Assembly (NCBI RefSeq): GCF_016031635.1
Contig: NZ_JACEGD010000005.1
Span: 186,001 to 250,000, forward strand
Origin: Bradyrhizobium diversitatis
GTDB taxonomy: Bacteria; Pseudomonadota; Alphaproteobacteria; Rhizobiales; Xanthobacteraceae
Length of the DNA stretch: 64,000 bases
Reading direction: 5' to 3'
Shown here: positions 9,255-19,386 of the stretch, in pieces
Numbering within the stretch: the first letter of the stretch is position 1
How the letters are laid out: the number at the start of each line of letters is the position of its first letter
The notes under the pieces: model-generated
What the model was told of the DNA's origin: nothing
What the model saw: the letters and a program-made list of their open reading frames with translations, nothing else
The model's database searches: none
Made by a program: the position numbers and the translations under genes

Positions 9255-11279
9255 TCATTTTTGGGCCTGCCTCGCTGCGCCGGCCTCGACCTGGCGCCAG
9301 TCCGACTGCGCTTCCTCCGCGCTTTCGAAGATGTGCGGCGCGACGCCGCGTTTCTCCAGGGCTTCACCCAGCTTGATGCGCAGAAAGCCCGACGTGGTGT
9401 AGCGCGACACGCCGGAATAGAAGCGGTCGACGAGGCTGCGCACCATCGCAGAATAATCGTCCATCAGCTCCGGCAGGATGGAAAAGTTGTCATAATTGAC
9501 GATGGCGTAGACCCGACGCCCGAGCGGCGCCAGGCGGGCCTCGACGATGGCAGCGATGGTGTCGATCTCGGCCTTGCTGCGCAGCGGGTAGCGCTCCAGA
9601 TTGACGAAGAACAGGTTCTGCTGCTCGTCCAGCGTGAAGCGCTGGTCGAGCGGGATGGTGAGCAGGCGCTCGCGCAGATCCATCAGACCCTCGCCGAAGA
9701 TGCGCGCGTCCATCAGCACAGGGTCGCGCGGGATCAGCGGCTTGAAATCCATCAGGCGCAGGATGTCACGCTCGATGTCAATGCCGGGCGCGACTTCGGT
9801 GAGCTCAAGCCCCTCGCCCCTGAGCTCGAACACGCAGCGCTCGGTGACGTACAGCGTGCGTTGCTTGCGCGCGGCGGCAAACGGGCCGCTGAAGGTGACG
9901 TGCTCGACGCGATCGACGAACTTGCGCGACCTGGCTTCGTCGAGGATGACGAGCTTGCCGTCCTCCACTGAAATGCGTTGCTTGCCCGCACCGAACGTAC
10001 CGACGAAGACGACCTCCTTGGCGTTCTGGCTGATGTTGATGAAGCCGCCGGCCCCGGCAAGCTTCGGCCCGAACTTGCTGACATTGAGGTTGCCGGCGCG
10101 GTCGACCTGGGCGAGCCCGAGGACGGCGGCGTCCAAACCGCCGCCGTCGTAGAAGTCGAACTGGTAGGGTTGGTCGATCACGGCCTGGGTGTTGATTGCG
10201 GCGCCGAAATCGATGCCGCTCGCCGGGATGCCGCCGATCACGCCCGGCTCCGCCGTCAGCGTGATCAGATCGATGATCCGTTCCTCGTTGGCGACCGAGG
10301 CGATTCCCTCGGGCATGCCGATGCCGAGATTGACGACGCTGTTGGCCTTCAGCTCCAGCGCGGCGCGCCGGGCGATGATCTTGCGCTCGCTGATCGGCAT
10401 CACCGGCAGAGAGGTGGCGCGGACGCGGATCTCGCTCGAGAAAGCCGGATTGTATTGCGTGCCGAAGGTCTGCCAGTGATTCTCGGGCCTCGACACCACG
10501 ACGCAGTCGACGAGGATGCCGGGAATCTTCACTTGACGCGGATTGAGGCTGCCGGCTTCGGCGACGCGCTCGACCTGGGCGATGACGATGCCGCCGGAAT
10601 TATGCGCCGCCATGGCGATGGCGAGCGCTTCCAGCGTCAGCGCCTCCTTCTCCATGGTGAGGTTGCCATCGGGATCGCCCGTGGTGGCGCGGATGATCCC
10701 GACATCGATCGGGAAGGTCTTGTAGAGCAGGCACTCTTCGCCGCGCAGCGTGATCAGCTCCACCAGGTCCTCGGTGGTGCGTGCGTTCAGCTTGCCGCCG
10801 CCATGCCTGGGGTCGACGAAGGTGCCCATGCCGACGCGGGTGATGTGGCCGGGCCGGTGCGCGGCGATGTCGCGGAACAGATGCGTGATGACGCCCTGCG
10901 GCAGGTTATAGGCCTCGATCTGGTTTGCGATCGCGAGCTGCTGCAGTTTCGGCGCAAGGCCCCAATGCCCGCCGATCACGCGCCGGACCAGGCCTTCATG
11001 TCCGAAATGATTGAGGCCGCGCTGCTTGCCGTCGCCCTGCCCGGCCGCATAGACCAGCGTTAGGTTGCGCGGCTTGCCTTGCGTATAGGGCGCATCCCCC
11101 TCATGGGACAGATAGAGCTCCTCCAGCGCGATGGCGATCTCCTCGGCAAAGCCGATGCCGACGAAGCCGCCGGTCGCCACGGTGTCGCCGTCGCGGATCA
11201 GCATGACGGCTTCATTCGCCGAGACGACCTTGCCCTTCTCGGAATTGCGCAAGTAAGGCAGAGCTGGATGATGGCTCAC
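9255..11279 (-). CDS. Fused two-domain acyl-CoA:acetate/3-ketoacid CoA-transferase
   Basis: A 674-residue protein with the alpha and beta halves of family I CoA-transferases in one chain. The N-terminal half (about 1-300) has the [16 protein letters not shown] opening. The C-terminal half (about 310-560) has [14 protein letters not shown] and TAEPGVIGG, where Glu at about 344 is the expected covalent-CoA residue. About 100 further residues at the C-terminus lie beyond the usual YdiF-type core. It would move CoA from a donor thioester to a carboxylic acid. GTG at 11279 has GGAGGA upstream; the frame is open farther, but that region holds the sigma-54 promoter. The binding protein follows after 107 bases on the same strand. 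Confidence 0.88.
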   Translation of the reverse strand: MSHHPALPYLRNSEKGKVVSANEAVMLIRDGDTVATGGFVGIGFAEEIAIALEELYLSHEGDAPYTQGKPRNLTLVYAAGQGDGKQRGLNHFGHEGLVRRVIGGHWGLAPKLQQLAIANQIEAYNLPQGVITHLFRDIAAHRPGHITRVGMGTFVDPRHGGGKLNARTTEDLVELITLRGEECLLYKTFPIDVGIIRATTGDPDGNLTMEKEALTLEALAIAMAAHNSGGIVIAQVERVAEAGSLNPRQVKIPGILVDCVVVSRPENHWQTFGTQYNPAFSSEIRVRATSLPVMPISERKIIARRAALELKANSVVNLGIGMPEGIASVANEERIIDLITLTAEPGVIGGIPASGIDFGAAINTQAVIDQPYQFDFYDGGGLDAAVLGLAQVDRAGNLNVSKFGPKLAGAGGFINISQNAKEVVFVGTFGAGKQRISVEDGKLVILDEARSRKFVDRVEHVTFSGPFAAARKQRTLYVTERCVFELRGEGLELTEVAPGIDIERDILRLMDFKPLIPRDPVLMDARIFGEGLMDLRERLLTIPLDQRFTLDEQQNLFFVNLERYPLRSKAEIDTIAAIVEARLAPLGRRVYAIVNYDNFSILPELMDDYSAMVRSLVDRFYSGVSRYTTSGFLRIKLGEALEKRGVAPHIFESAEEAQSDWRQVEAGAARQAQK

Positions 11280-11387
11280 GGCGTTCCTCCCGCTCCCTGG
11301 ACCGTAGGCCTTGTTTTGCTTGATCTTACCGCGGAGAGCTGCCCCGGAACAGGTTGCTCCTCGCGAATGAAAGACGGCAAAGCGGAG

Positions 11388-11403
11388 AGCAAGGTCCGCG
11401 CCA
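11388..11403 (-). promoter_or_regulatory. Sigma-54 (-24/-12) promoter for the CoA-transferase unit
   Basis: Read on the minus strand the site is TGGCGCG-GACC-TTGCT. The consensus is TGGCACG-N4-TTGCW, so there is one mismatch, and the invariant GG-N10-GC spacing is exact. The transcription start would fall near 11376, leaving about 97 bases of leader before the GTG start of the CoA-transferase. The next gene upstream encodes a sigma-54-dependent activator, which strongly supports the site. Confidence 0.75.
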
Positions 11404-11481
11404 GATCCCGCAGCTTCGCGCAAAACCGCTGAAATCTGCGGCAATTGCCTGCAATTCGTCCCGGAAGAGCAGCCGGGCGCG

Positions 11482-11517
11482 CTGTCCGGAATCCGAGACT
11501 CCGGACAGTCCGGTGTC
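11482..11517. promoter_or_regulatory. Candidate upstream activator sites for the sigma-54-dependent regulator
   Basis: CTGTCCGGA at 11482-11490 faces TCCGGACAG at 11500-11508, a perfect 9-bp inverted repeat. The second arm is also part of a 21-bp near-palindrome at 11497-11517 (GACTCCGGAC-A-GTCCGGTGTC). The sites end about 80 bp upstream of the -24 element, the usual distance for enhancer sites of this activator class. The activator encoded at 11780-13219 has a Fis-type HTH that could bind them. Confidence 0.55.
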
Positions 11518-11578
11518 TCGAAACTCAGACGGACTAAGGCACCTGAACAGAGCGCACGACAGCGAGCCATTCACTCCG

Positions 11579-11735
11579 CTGTCGTCCCGGACAAGCGCGC
11601 CACAAGCGCGCGCTGATCCCGGATCCATACCCCCAAGGGGAAGTTGTGGCGCGAGCTGGCGACTACGAATCTTCGCCAAACTCAACCCTGTGGCCATGGA
11701 TCCCGGATCTGCGCTTACGCTTGTCCGGGACGACA
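11579..11735. repeat. Long palindromic repeat, CGTCCCGG family
   Basis: Starts TCGTCCCGGACAAGCGCGC and ends with the inverted counterpart CTTGTCCGGGACGAC. The interior carries GATCCATA-type and CTGTGGCCATGGATCC-type segments seen in other copies. It lies between the end of the activator gene and the candidate enhancer sites, on the 3' side of the activator. Confidence 0.85.
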
Positions 11736-11779
11736 CCGAGAGTATGGCAGCAGCTACGGCTCCATCCGGATCTACGATC

Positions 11780-13219
<1,440 letters not shown>

Positions 13220-13308
13220 GACATATCCCAGCGGAGGTCCGCCTGTGTATTAGCAAAAGGCCAGCAATTTCAAAGGGGGAAATGGGCACTCAGCGAGCTC
13301 GGCAATTG

Positions 13309-13452
13309 CTGTCGTCCCGGGCGCGAAGCGAACCCGGGACCCATACCCACAGGAAGACGTTTGGCGAAGACTCGGAGTGGGAGCTTCGCGTCACATGGCT
13401 CCCTGTGGTTATGGGTCCCGGGTCTGCGCTAACGCTAGCCCGGGACGACAGC
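13309..13452. repeat. Long palindromic repeat, CGTCCCGG family
   Basis: CTGTCGTCCCGGGCGCGAAG at the left end is mirrored by AGCCCGGGACGACAG at the right. The interior has CCCATACCCACAGGAAG and CCCTGTGGTTATGGGTCCC. It sits between the GGDEF-EAL gene's 3' end and the activator's start, on the same strand as both. Confidence 0.85.
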
Positions 13453-13476
13453 GGTGTTTGTTGCGTCGCTCTAGCC

Positions 13477-15222
13477 CTACCGCCGATACCCGCTCGCCCG
13501 CGAATAGCCCTGGCGGTTCTGCTGCATCGGGCGGCTCGCCACGCTGACCCGCGCCTCGCTGGAGGCGGGCGTTGCGAGCTTCAGCTCCTCCAGGAAGATC
13601 GGCCGCGAGAAGTAGTAGCCCTGCGCGTAGCGGATCTTCGTTGCCGCATGGAGATAGGCGAGCTCCTCGTAGGATTCGAGGCCTTCGGCGATCACGGTCA
13701 TGCCGAGCGCTTCGCTCAAGGATTCGATTGCGCGCAGGATGCCCTGGCTGCGCGGGCGCTTATGGATGTCGGTGATGAAAGAGCGGTCGATCTTGATCTC
13801 GTCCGCGGTGATGTCGGCGAGCGCCGAGAGCGAAGAATAGCCGGTGCCGAAATCGTCGATGGAGATGCCGACGCCGAGCTTGCGGAACATCGGCAGGATC
13901 TCGGCCTGGAAGTGATTCTTGGCGACGAAAGCATCTTCCGTCACCTCGATCATGAACCGCTGCGGAAAGCCGGTCTCCTCCAGCGCCTGCGCAAAGCTGC
14001 GCATGAACTCGGGATTGCCGGCCTGCTTGGCGGCGACGTTGATGCTGATGGTCGCTTCCGCGCCGAACGTGTCGTTGATCAGGTCGATCGATTTGACGAT
14101 CTCGGCGAGTACGAGATGGGTCAGCTCGTCGATCAGGCCGAGCTCGCCGGCGAGATTGATGAACGATCCGGGCGCCTGGATCACGCCTTCGTCGTCGCGC
14201 AGGCGCACCAGGGCCTCGATGCCCTTCACGGCCTGGGTGCGGATGTCGACCTTGGACTGGAAGGCGCAGCAGAAGCGCTTTTCCAGGATGGCAAGCCGCA
14301 GCGACTGCTCGACCTTCATCCGCGCCTGCGCCTCGCGCTCCATGCTGGCATCGAAGAAGGCGGCCAGTCCCTTGCCGTTGTTCTTGATGCGGTACATCGC
14401 GATATCGGCGTTCTGCCGTAGCGTCTCGAAGCTGCGTCCGTGGTCGGGATAAAGGCTGATGCCGACCGAGGTCGAGGCGAAGACCTCCGAATTGTCGATG
14501 AAGAACGGCGCGGTCAGCCGCTCCAGCGTCGATTGCATGAACTCGGCGACTTCCTCCTGGCTCTGGATCGGTGACAGCAGCAGCAGGAATTCGTCGCCGG
14601 AGATGCGCGAGAGCATGTCGGAATCGCGCAGGTCGCGCCCGAGCCGCTTCGACAGCTCGACCAGCAGCGCGTCGCCCACGGTGTGGCCGTAATAGTCGTT
14701 GATGTGCTTGAAATTGTCGACGTCGAGAAAGGCCAGCGCAAAGCGCTCGCTGCTGCGATCGCGCGCGAGCAGGCTGGTGGCGCGATGCTCGATCACGCGC
14801 CGCGAGGGCAGGCCGGTCAGCTCGTCGAAATAGGCCGAGCGGAACAGCTGGTCTTCGAAATTCTTCTGCTCGGTGATGTCGGAGGATGCCGAGATCAGGA
14901 GCTCGCGCCCGGCGAGGCGAACGGGACGATGGGTCGTGAGCAGCACCTGGCGTGCGGCGCCGACGTGAAGCGCCTCCTCGGTCACGACCGCCTGGCCGGC
15001 GTTCAGCGCCTGCCGGCAGGCTCGGCGTCGCGGGGCCAGATCGGGTGAGGGACGGCTGCCGTCCATGCCGAGCTGGGCGGCGGCGGCATCGTTGACCAGC
15101 AGAAGCTCGCCATGCGCGTCCTGCACGGTGAGGCCGGCAGGTAGCATTCTAACGATTTCCTTGAGAAAACCGAGCTCGGCTTCAGTCGCGCCGGAATATG
15201 TATCGTCGTTCATACAAGTCAT
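13477..15222 (-). CDS. PAS-GGDEF-EAL protein with SGDEF variant
   Basis: About 581 residues without membrane segments: a PAS domain (about 15-125), GGDEF (about 135-295) and EAL (about 310-550). The cyclase signature is SGDEF instead of GGDEF, a substitution tolerated in some enzymes. The EAL domain has IEALVRLRD, DDFGTGYSSLSAL, KIDRSFI and AEGLES, with EVTE in place of the usual ELTE, so phosphodiesterase activity is likely. Start choice is uncertain: ATG 15222 and ATG 15213 are both possible, a TTG at 15252 is in frame, and none has a strong ribosome-binding site. The tail after residue 560 is Arg/Ser/Gln-rich and probably disordered. Confidence 0.88.
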   Translation of the reverse strand: MTCMNDDTYSGATEAELGFLKEIVRMLPAGLTVQDAHGELLLVNDAAAAQLGMDGSRPSPDLAPRRRACRQALNAGQAVVTEEALHVGAARQVLLTTHRPVRLAGRELLISASSDITEQKNFEDQLFRSAYFDELTGLPSRRVIEHRATSLLARDRSSERFALAFLDVDNFKHINDYYGHTVGDALLVELSKRLGRDLRDSDMLSRISGDEFLLLLSPIQSQEEVAEFMQSTLERLTAPFFIDNSEVFASTSVGISLYPDHGRSFETLRQNADIAMYRIKNNGKGLAAFFDASMEREAQARMKVEQSLRLAILEKRFCCAFQSKVDIRTQAVKGIEALVRLRDDEGVIQAPGSFINLAGELGLIDELTHLVLAEIVKSIDLINDTFGAEATISINVAAKQAGNPEFMRSFAQALEETGFPQRFMIEVTEDAFVAKNHFQAEILPMFRKLGVGISIDDFGTGYSSLSALADITADEIKIDRSFITDIHKRPRSQGILRAIESLSEALGMTVIAEGLESYEELAYLHAATKIRYAQGYYFSRPIFLEELKLATPASSEARVSVASRPMQQNRQGYSRASGYRR

Positions 15223-15430
15223 GAATCTTGTTGTTTCGGCGCGCCTTTGCAATGGGCGCGATCTTGCGCAGTTCCCTCTTAAGTTTGGTTAAGGGGCCAG
15301 GAGAAATACGGGGGTGTTTTGGAGAAAACTTGCGACGATGCGACGCGCGCTGACGATCGTCATTAACAGAGGGTCAACGCGCAAAGCGAAACTGCGAGCG
15401 CAGTGCGCGCCGGAACGATTTCGCCTGCGG

Positions 15431-15570
15431 CCATCCTTCGAGACGCCCGCCGCTGGCGGGCCCTCAGGATGAGGACCGGAGTGCTTTGCGCCACTTTGAA
15501 CGAACATCGATGCCGCTTAGCCTCATCCTGGAGAGGAGGCGCGTCAGCGCCGTCTCGAAAGGCGAGGCGC
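15431..15570. repeat. Inverted pair of CATCCTTCGAGACG-type repeats
   Basis: The left element (CATCCTTCGAGACGCCCGCC, a GCGGG hairpin, then CCTCAGGATGAGG, about 15431-15477) faces a diverged inverted copy (CCTCATCCTGGAGAGG through CGTCTCGAAAGGCGAGG, about 15521-15570). It fills most of the 426-base gap between the sensor kinase's 3' end and the GGDEF-EAL start. The rest of that gap (15223-15430) shows no gene or clear promoter that I can support. Confidence 0.8.
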
Positions 15571-15648
15571 TTGCTCGGGTCGCGCAAATGCCATACGCGA
15601 TTGCGCCGCGCAAGCGGGGAGGGTGCACGCCTCTTACGTCGCTGCGTT

Positions 15649-16614
15649 CTATTCGCTTCGCGGAATTCGGCACTGCATGATGCAATGCAGCCCGGTTTTC
15701 AGATACGCGATCTCGGTCCTGCCATCGAAGGACGACAATGCCGATTTCAGCAGCTTGGTGCCGAAGCCGGGCTCGGATACCTTGTCCACGCTCGGCCCTT
15801 CGGTTTCGTCCCAGGTGATGGTCAGGCGGTCGTCGCTGATGGTCCAGGACACCTGCAACAGGCCGCGCGGTGAGGAGAATGCGCCGTACTTGCCCGCATT
15901 GGTAGCGAGCTCGTGAAACATCAATGACAGCGTGACCGCGAGCTTCGGCGGCAGGAACAGCCGCTCACCGTTGAGAGTGAAGCGGACATGGCCATAGGGG
16001 CCGAGCTCCGAGATCAGGAGGTCGCGGATATCGCAGCCGCCCTTGTCGATCCGCGAGATCAGATCGTCGGTTGCGGCCAGCGAGCGCAGCCGGGGATCGA
16101 CCCGGGCCCAGACCTGTGGGTGGTCGTGCAGCACCTGGTGCAGCACGGCATGCACCGTCGACAGCTTGTTCTTCAGCCGGTGCTGCAGCTCCTCGACCAG
16201 CAGCTTGCGATACTCTTCTTCCTCGATCAGGCGTTTGGAAATCCGGCGCTGCTCTGCCAGCATGGTGCGATAGTGCTCGACACCCCAGATGGTTATCGCG
16301 CAGACGGCCCAGTAAAGCGCCAGCAGGGCAAAGCGCGCGCGATCGGCAAAGGCATCGCCGAAATTCAGGACGACTCCAAGCACGCCGCCGATCAGCGCCG
16401 TGACCACGCCGATCCGGAATCCGCCCAGGGCAGCTGCAAAGAACACGGCCGGAAAGTACGGCGTGAAGTAGATGTCGGGGCGAACCTGAGCGAGCCCCCA
16501 GCGGACCAGGGTTGCGGCCAACAGGCAGACTATCGCAAACGAGATGCTCAGACCGAGCGAGGGCGGCGCCGCGCCCTGCCAGCCCTTGCGGAACTCGTCG
16601 ATCAGCTTCCCCAT
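15649..16614 (-). CDS. Membrane-anchored HWE/HisKA_2-type sensor histidine kinase
   Basis: A 321-residue kinase. Hydrophobic segments fill residues 20-110, including YFTPYFPAVFFAAALGG, typical of DUF4118-like KdpD membrane domains. Next come a short coiled region, a phosphoacceptor segment (ELQHRLKNKLSTVHAVL, about 143-160) of the HWE/HisKA_2 class, and an ATPase domain with HELATNAGKYGAF as N box and TWDE and GFGTKLL downstream. It has no receiver and no adjacent response regulator. Kinases of this class often feed general stress or chemotaxis-like receivers encoded elsewhere. It is divergent from the SDR gene. Confidence 0.9.
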   Translation of the reverse strand: MGKLIDEFRKGWQGAAPPSLGLSISFAIVCLLAATLVRWGLAQVRPDIYFTPYFPAVFFAAALGGFRIGVVTALIGGVLGVVLNFGDAFADRARFALLALYWAVCAITIWGVEHYRTMLAEQRRISKRLIEEEEYRKLLVEELQHRLKNKLSTVHAVLHQVLHDHPQVWARVDPRLRSLAATDDLISRIDKGGCDIRDLLISELGPYGHVRFTLNGERLFLPPKLAVTLSLMFHELATNAGKYGAFSSPRGLLQVSWTISDDRLTITWDETEGPSVDKVSEPGFGTKLLKSALSSFDGRTEIAYLKTGLHCIMQCRIPRSE

Positions 16615-16793
16615 GCGCAGCCCAGTTGCGATATGCGTTCGAACATCGAGCGGCCTGTGAGAACGTTACGCATGCCGCCCGCACAAGCATAGCTTGCCTT
16701 GTCGGAAGCGGGCAGGGATAGTGGCCGCTCCGGCGACGGCGGCGGCCGACATTCGCCATTTGGCATCAAATCGCTCGAAAACAGGAACATTCC

Positions 16794-17633
16794 ATGGGCA
16801 GGCTGGACGGCAAGGTTGCAGTGATCACGGGGGCGACGAGCGGGATCGGATTGCGCACTGCGGAAGTCTTCGTTGCCGAAGGTGCCAAAATTGTGATCGC
16901 GGGCCGGCGCGTACCGGAAGGCGAGGCACTGGCAAAGCAACTCGGGGCCAACTGCATCTTCCGCCAGACCGACGTCACGGTCGAAACGCAGATGCAGGCG
17001 CTGATCGCGCTCGCGGTCGAGAAATTCGGCAGGGTCGATTGCCTGTTCAACAATGCCGGCGGGCCGGCGCAGACCGGTGGCATCGAGGGCCTAGAGGTCG
17101 AGCGGTTCGACGCGGCGATGGCGACGCTGGTGCGCAGCGTCATGCTCGGCATGAAGCATGCCGCGCCCTACATGAAGAAGCAGGGCTCAGGCAGCATCAT
17201 CAACAATGGCAGCATTGCGGGCCGCCTCGCCGGCTTCTCGTCGTCGATGGTCTATAGCGCGGCCAAGGCGGCGGTGATCCATCTCACCAAATGCGTGGCG
17301 ATGGAGCTCGGCGAATCCAACGTCCGCGTCAACTCGATCTCGCCGGGCGCGATCGCAACTGGCATCTTCGGCAAGGCATTGGGGCTCTCGACCGACGCAG
17401 CGGAGAAGACGCCCGCCGTGATGCGCGAGGTCTACAAGACCGCGCAGCCGATCCCGCGCGCCGGCCTTCCCGACGACATCGCCCATGCCGCGGTGTTTTT
17501 GGCGAGCGACGAATCCAGCTTCGTCAACGGCCACGATCTCGTCGTCGACGGCGCCATGACCGGCGGCCGCAACTGGAGCCAGCAGCAGCAGGGCTATGTG
17601 GCCCTGCGCAAGGCGTTCGATCAGGGGGCGTAG
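16794..17633 (+). CDS. Short-chain dehydrogenase/reductase (classical SDR)
   Basis: A 279-residue NAD(P)-dependent oxidoreductase with the TGATSGIG cofactor motif near residue 13, NNAGG near 85, INNGSIAG with the catalytic serine, and YSAAK with catalytic Tyr and Lys. The C-terminal FVNGHDLVVDGAMTGG is typical. AGR after the third strand, with no acidic residue, suggests an NADP preference, but this is weak. It is convergent with a cytochrome P450 gene across a repeat. A joint pathway with the P450 and the luciferase-like monooxygenase is possible, but the substrate is unknown. Confidence 0.92.
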   Translation: MGRLDGKVAVITGATSGIGLRTAEVFVAEGAKIVIAGRRVPEGEALAKQLGANCIFRQTDVTVETQMQALIALAVEKFGRVDCLFNNAGGPAQTGGIEGLEVERFDAAMATLVRSVMLGMKHAAPYMKKQGSGSIINNGSIAGRLAGFSSSMVYSAAKAAVIHLTKCVAMELGESNVRVNSISPGAIATGIFGKALGLSTDAAEKTPAVMREVYKTAQPIPRAGLPDDIAHAAVFLASDESSFVNGHDLVVDGAMTGGRNWSQQQQGYVALRKAFDQGA

Positions 17634-17643
17634 GAGCAGGGCC

Positions 17644-17731
17644 GTAGGGTGGATTAGCCGAAGGCGTAATCCACCTCTTTGGTGTCCGCGGTGACAGAAG
17701 TGGTGGGTTACGCTTCGCTAACCCACCCTAC
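17644..17731. repeat. Palindromic repeat, GTAGGGTGGGTTAG family (copy 1)
   Basis: Begins GTAGGGTGGATTAGCC and ends GCTAACCCACCCTAC, with inner arms AAGGCGTAATCCACC and GGTGGGTTACGCTT. The transcript can fold as two nested or tandem hairpins on either strand. It fills the 108-base gap between the convergent SDR and P450 genes, where it probably ends both messages. Confidence 0.9.
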
Positions 17732-17741
17732 GAGAGCGGCG

Positions 17742-19118
17742 CTAAACCGCCTTCACCGTCACCCGCAGCCCGTCCCGCGGCTTCGGAATCGGCCACATCT
17801 GCCAGTCCGGCTTGTAGCCCGGCGCGAGCGACACCTCGATGTTCTGCAAAAAGTGCCGCGCGAAACATTTCGCCTGCATGTAGGCGAAGTGCAGGCCGAG
17901 GCACATATGCGCGCCGCCGCCGAACGGCACGAAGGCGAAGCGGTGGCGGCCACGCTGCGCTTCCTCGGTGAAGCGCAGCGGATCGAAGCGGTCCGGCTCC
18001 GGCCAGATCTCCCTCATGTGGTGCGTGTAGAGCGGATTGACGCCGATTGCGGTCCCGGCGGGGATCGCAAAGCCCTTGAAGCTGAAATCGCGCATCGCGC
18101 GGCGCGGCATCGACGGCACCGGCGGCTTGAGCCGCAGCGCTTCCTTGAACGCCATCTCCGACAGCGGCATCTTCTCGAGATCGTCGAAGCTGCTGGGCGC
18201 CCCCGGGGCAAGCCCTAGCGCGAGCACCTCGGCGCGCAGCCTGTCCTGCCAGTCCGGATTGGCGGCGAGCTCGCCGATGAAGGACGTCAGCGACGATGTC
18301 AGCGTGTCGTGCGCTGCCATCATCAGGAAGCTCATGTGATCGATGATGTCCTGCTCGGAGAGCAGCGCGCCGTTCTCATGGGTGGCGCGGCAGAGCTGCG
18401 AGAACAGATCGTCGCCGCCATGATTGCCGCGGCGGAGCGGAATCTGCTCGCGGAAATAGGCGACGATACGCTTGCGTCCCTTCACCCCTCGCGCCATCTG
18501 GGTGCCGGGCAGGGGACGGCGGACCGGCGAGACGGAGGCGGCGACCATATCGACGAAGGCGCGGTTGATCTCATCGACCTCAGGCCCGATATCGGCGCCG
18601 AGGAACGAGGCCGCAGCGAGATCGAGCGTGAGCTGCTTCATCGCCGGATAGAGCTGCATCTCGCCGGGCTTTGCCTTCCATTGCGCGACGCGCGCAGAAA
18701 TGCCGCGGTCGAGATCGCCGAGATAGGACTTCATCGGCCCGGACTTGAAGGCGACCGACAGCGCCTTGCGATGCAGGCGATGCTCGTCGAAATCGAGCAG
18801 CATCAATCCGCGCGGAAAAAGCAGGCCCAGCACCTTGTTCCAACCATGCGTCGAGGAGAACAGCTTCTGCTGGTCGAACAGCACGAGTTCGTTGGCCTCG
18901 GGCCCGAGCAGCACGACATTGGTCTCGCCGAAGAAATGCGTGCGGTAGACCAGGCCGTATTTGGCGCCGTTCGCCTCGATATGGCCCTTCGGATCGGCGA
19001 GCACCTGAAACGTCTTGCCGATGATCGGCCAGCCTTCGTCGCCGGGGATGTGGGTCAGCTCATTGCGCCTCGGTGGAGTAAACTGAAGTGCAGGGGCGGC
19101 CACAGTCTGCATCGACAT
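17742..19118 (-). CDS. Cytochrome P450
   Basis: A 458-residue soluble P450. The heme-binding loop is FGGGAHMCLG with the ligand Cys at about 406. The I-helix has MMAAHDTLTSS (acid-alcohol pair D-T), the K-helix has KEALRL (ExxR), and PEPDRFDPLRF is the meander region. It inserts one oxygen atom from O2 using electrons from a ferredoxin system that is not encoded nearby. The start is ATG 19118, eight bases after GGAG; farther upstream the frame runs into a repeat. Its N-terminus (IPGDEGWPIIGKTFQVLADP) resembles P450s of the CYP120/CYP51-like group more than camphor-type enzymes. Substrate is unknown. Confidence 0.93.
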   Translation of the reverse strand: MSMQTVAAPALQFTPPRRNELTHIPGDEGWPIIGKTFQVLADPKGHIEANGAKYGLVYRTHFFGETNVVLLGPEANELVLFDQQKLFSSTHGWNKVLGLLFPRGLMLLDFDEHRLHRKALSVAFKSGPMKSYLGDLDRGISARVAQWKAKPGEMQLYPAMKQLTLDLAAASFLGADIGPEVDEINRAFVDMVAASVSPVRRPLPGTQMARGVKGRKRIVAYFREQIPLRRGNHGGDDLFSQLCRATHENGALLSEQDIIDHMSFLMMAAHDTLTSSLTSFIGELAANPDWQDRLRAEVLALGLAPGAPSSFDDLEKMPLSEMAFKEALRLKPPVPSMPRRAMRDFSFKGFAIPAGTAIGVNPLYTHHMREIWPEPDRFDPLRFTEEAQRGRHRFAFVPFGGGAHMCLGLHFAYMQAKCFARHFLQNIEVSLAPGYKPDWQMWPIPKPRDGLRVTVKAV

Positions 19119-19208
19119 CAGGATTGCTCCGGTTGGCTGGCTCCGACGATATAGTACAAAACTGGCACGATGGCTCGGGGTGACGCCGTCCAGATTATCA
19201 CAGCGGAG

Positions 19209-19373
19209 ATCGTCATCCCCGCGTAGTGCGCAATTGCGCACGGGGGCGGGGATCCATAACCACAGGAGGCAGTCGTGGCGCGAAGCTCCCACTCCGAGTC
19301 TCCGCCAAACTCCTCCCTGTGGGTATGGGTCCTGGATCTGCGCGTGCTTGGGGCGCGCTTGTCCGGGACGACG
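19209..19373. repeat. Long palindromic repeat, CGTCCCGG family (diverged)
   Basis: The left arm has CGTCATCCCCGCGTAGTGCG and GGGGATCCATAACCACAGG. The right arm has CCTGTGGGTATGGGTCCTGG and CTTGTCCGGGACGACG. It lies between the flavin monooxygenase's 3' end and the P450 start on the same strand. The left terminus differs from other copies, so it is partly decayed or a chimera. Confidence 0.75.
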
Positions 19374-19386
19374 ATGGTTTGCCGGC

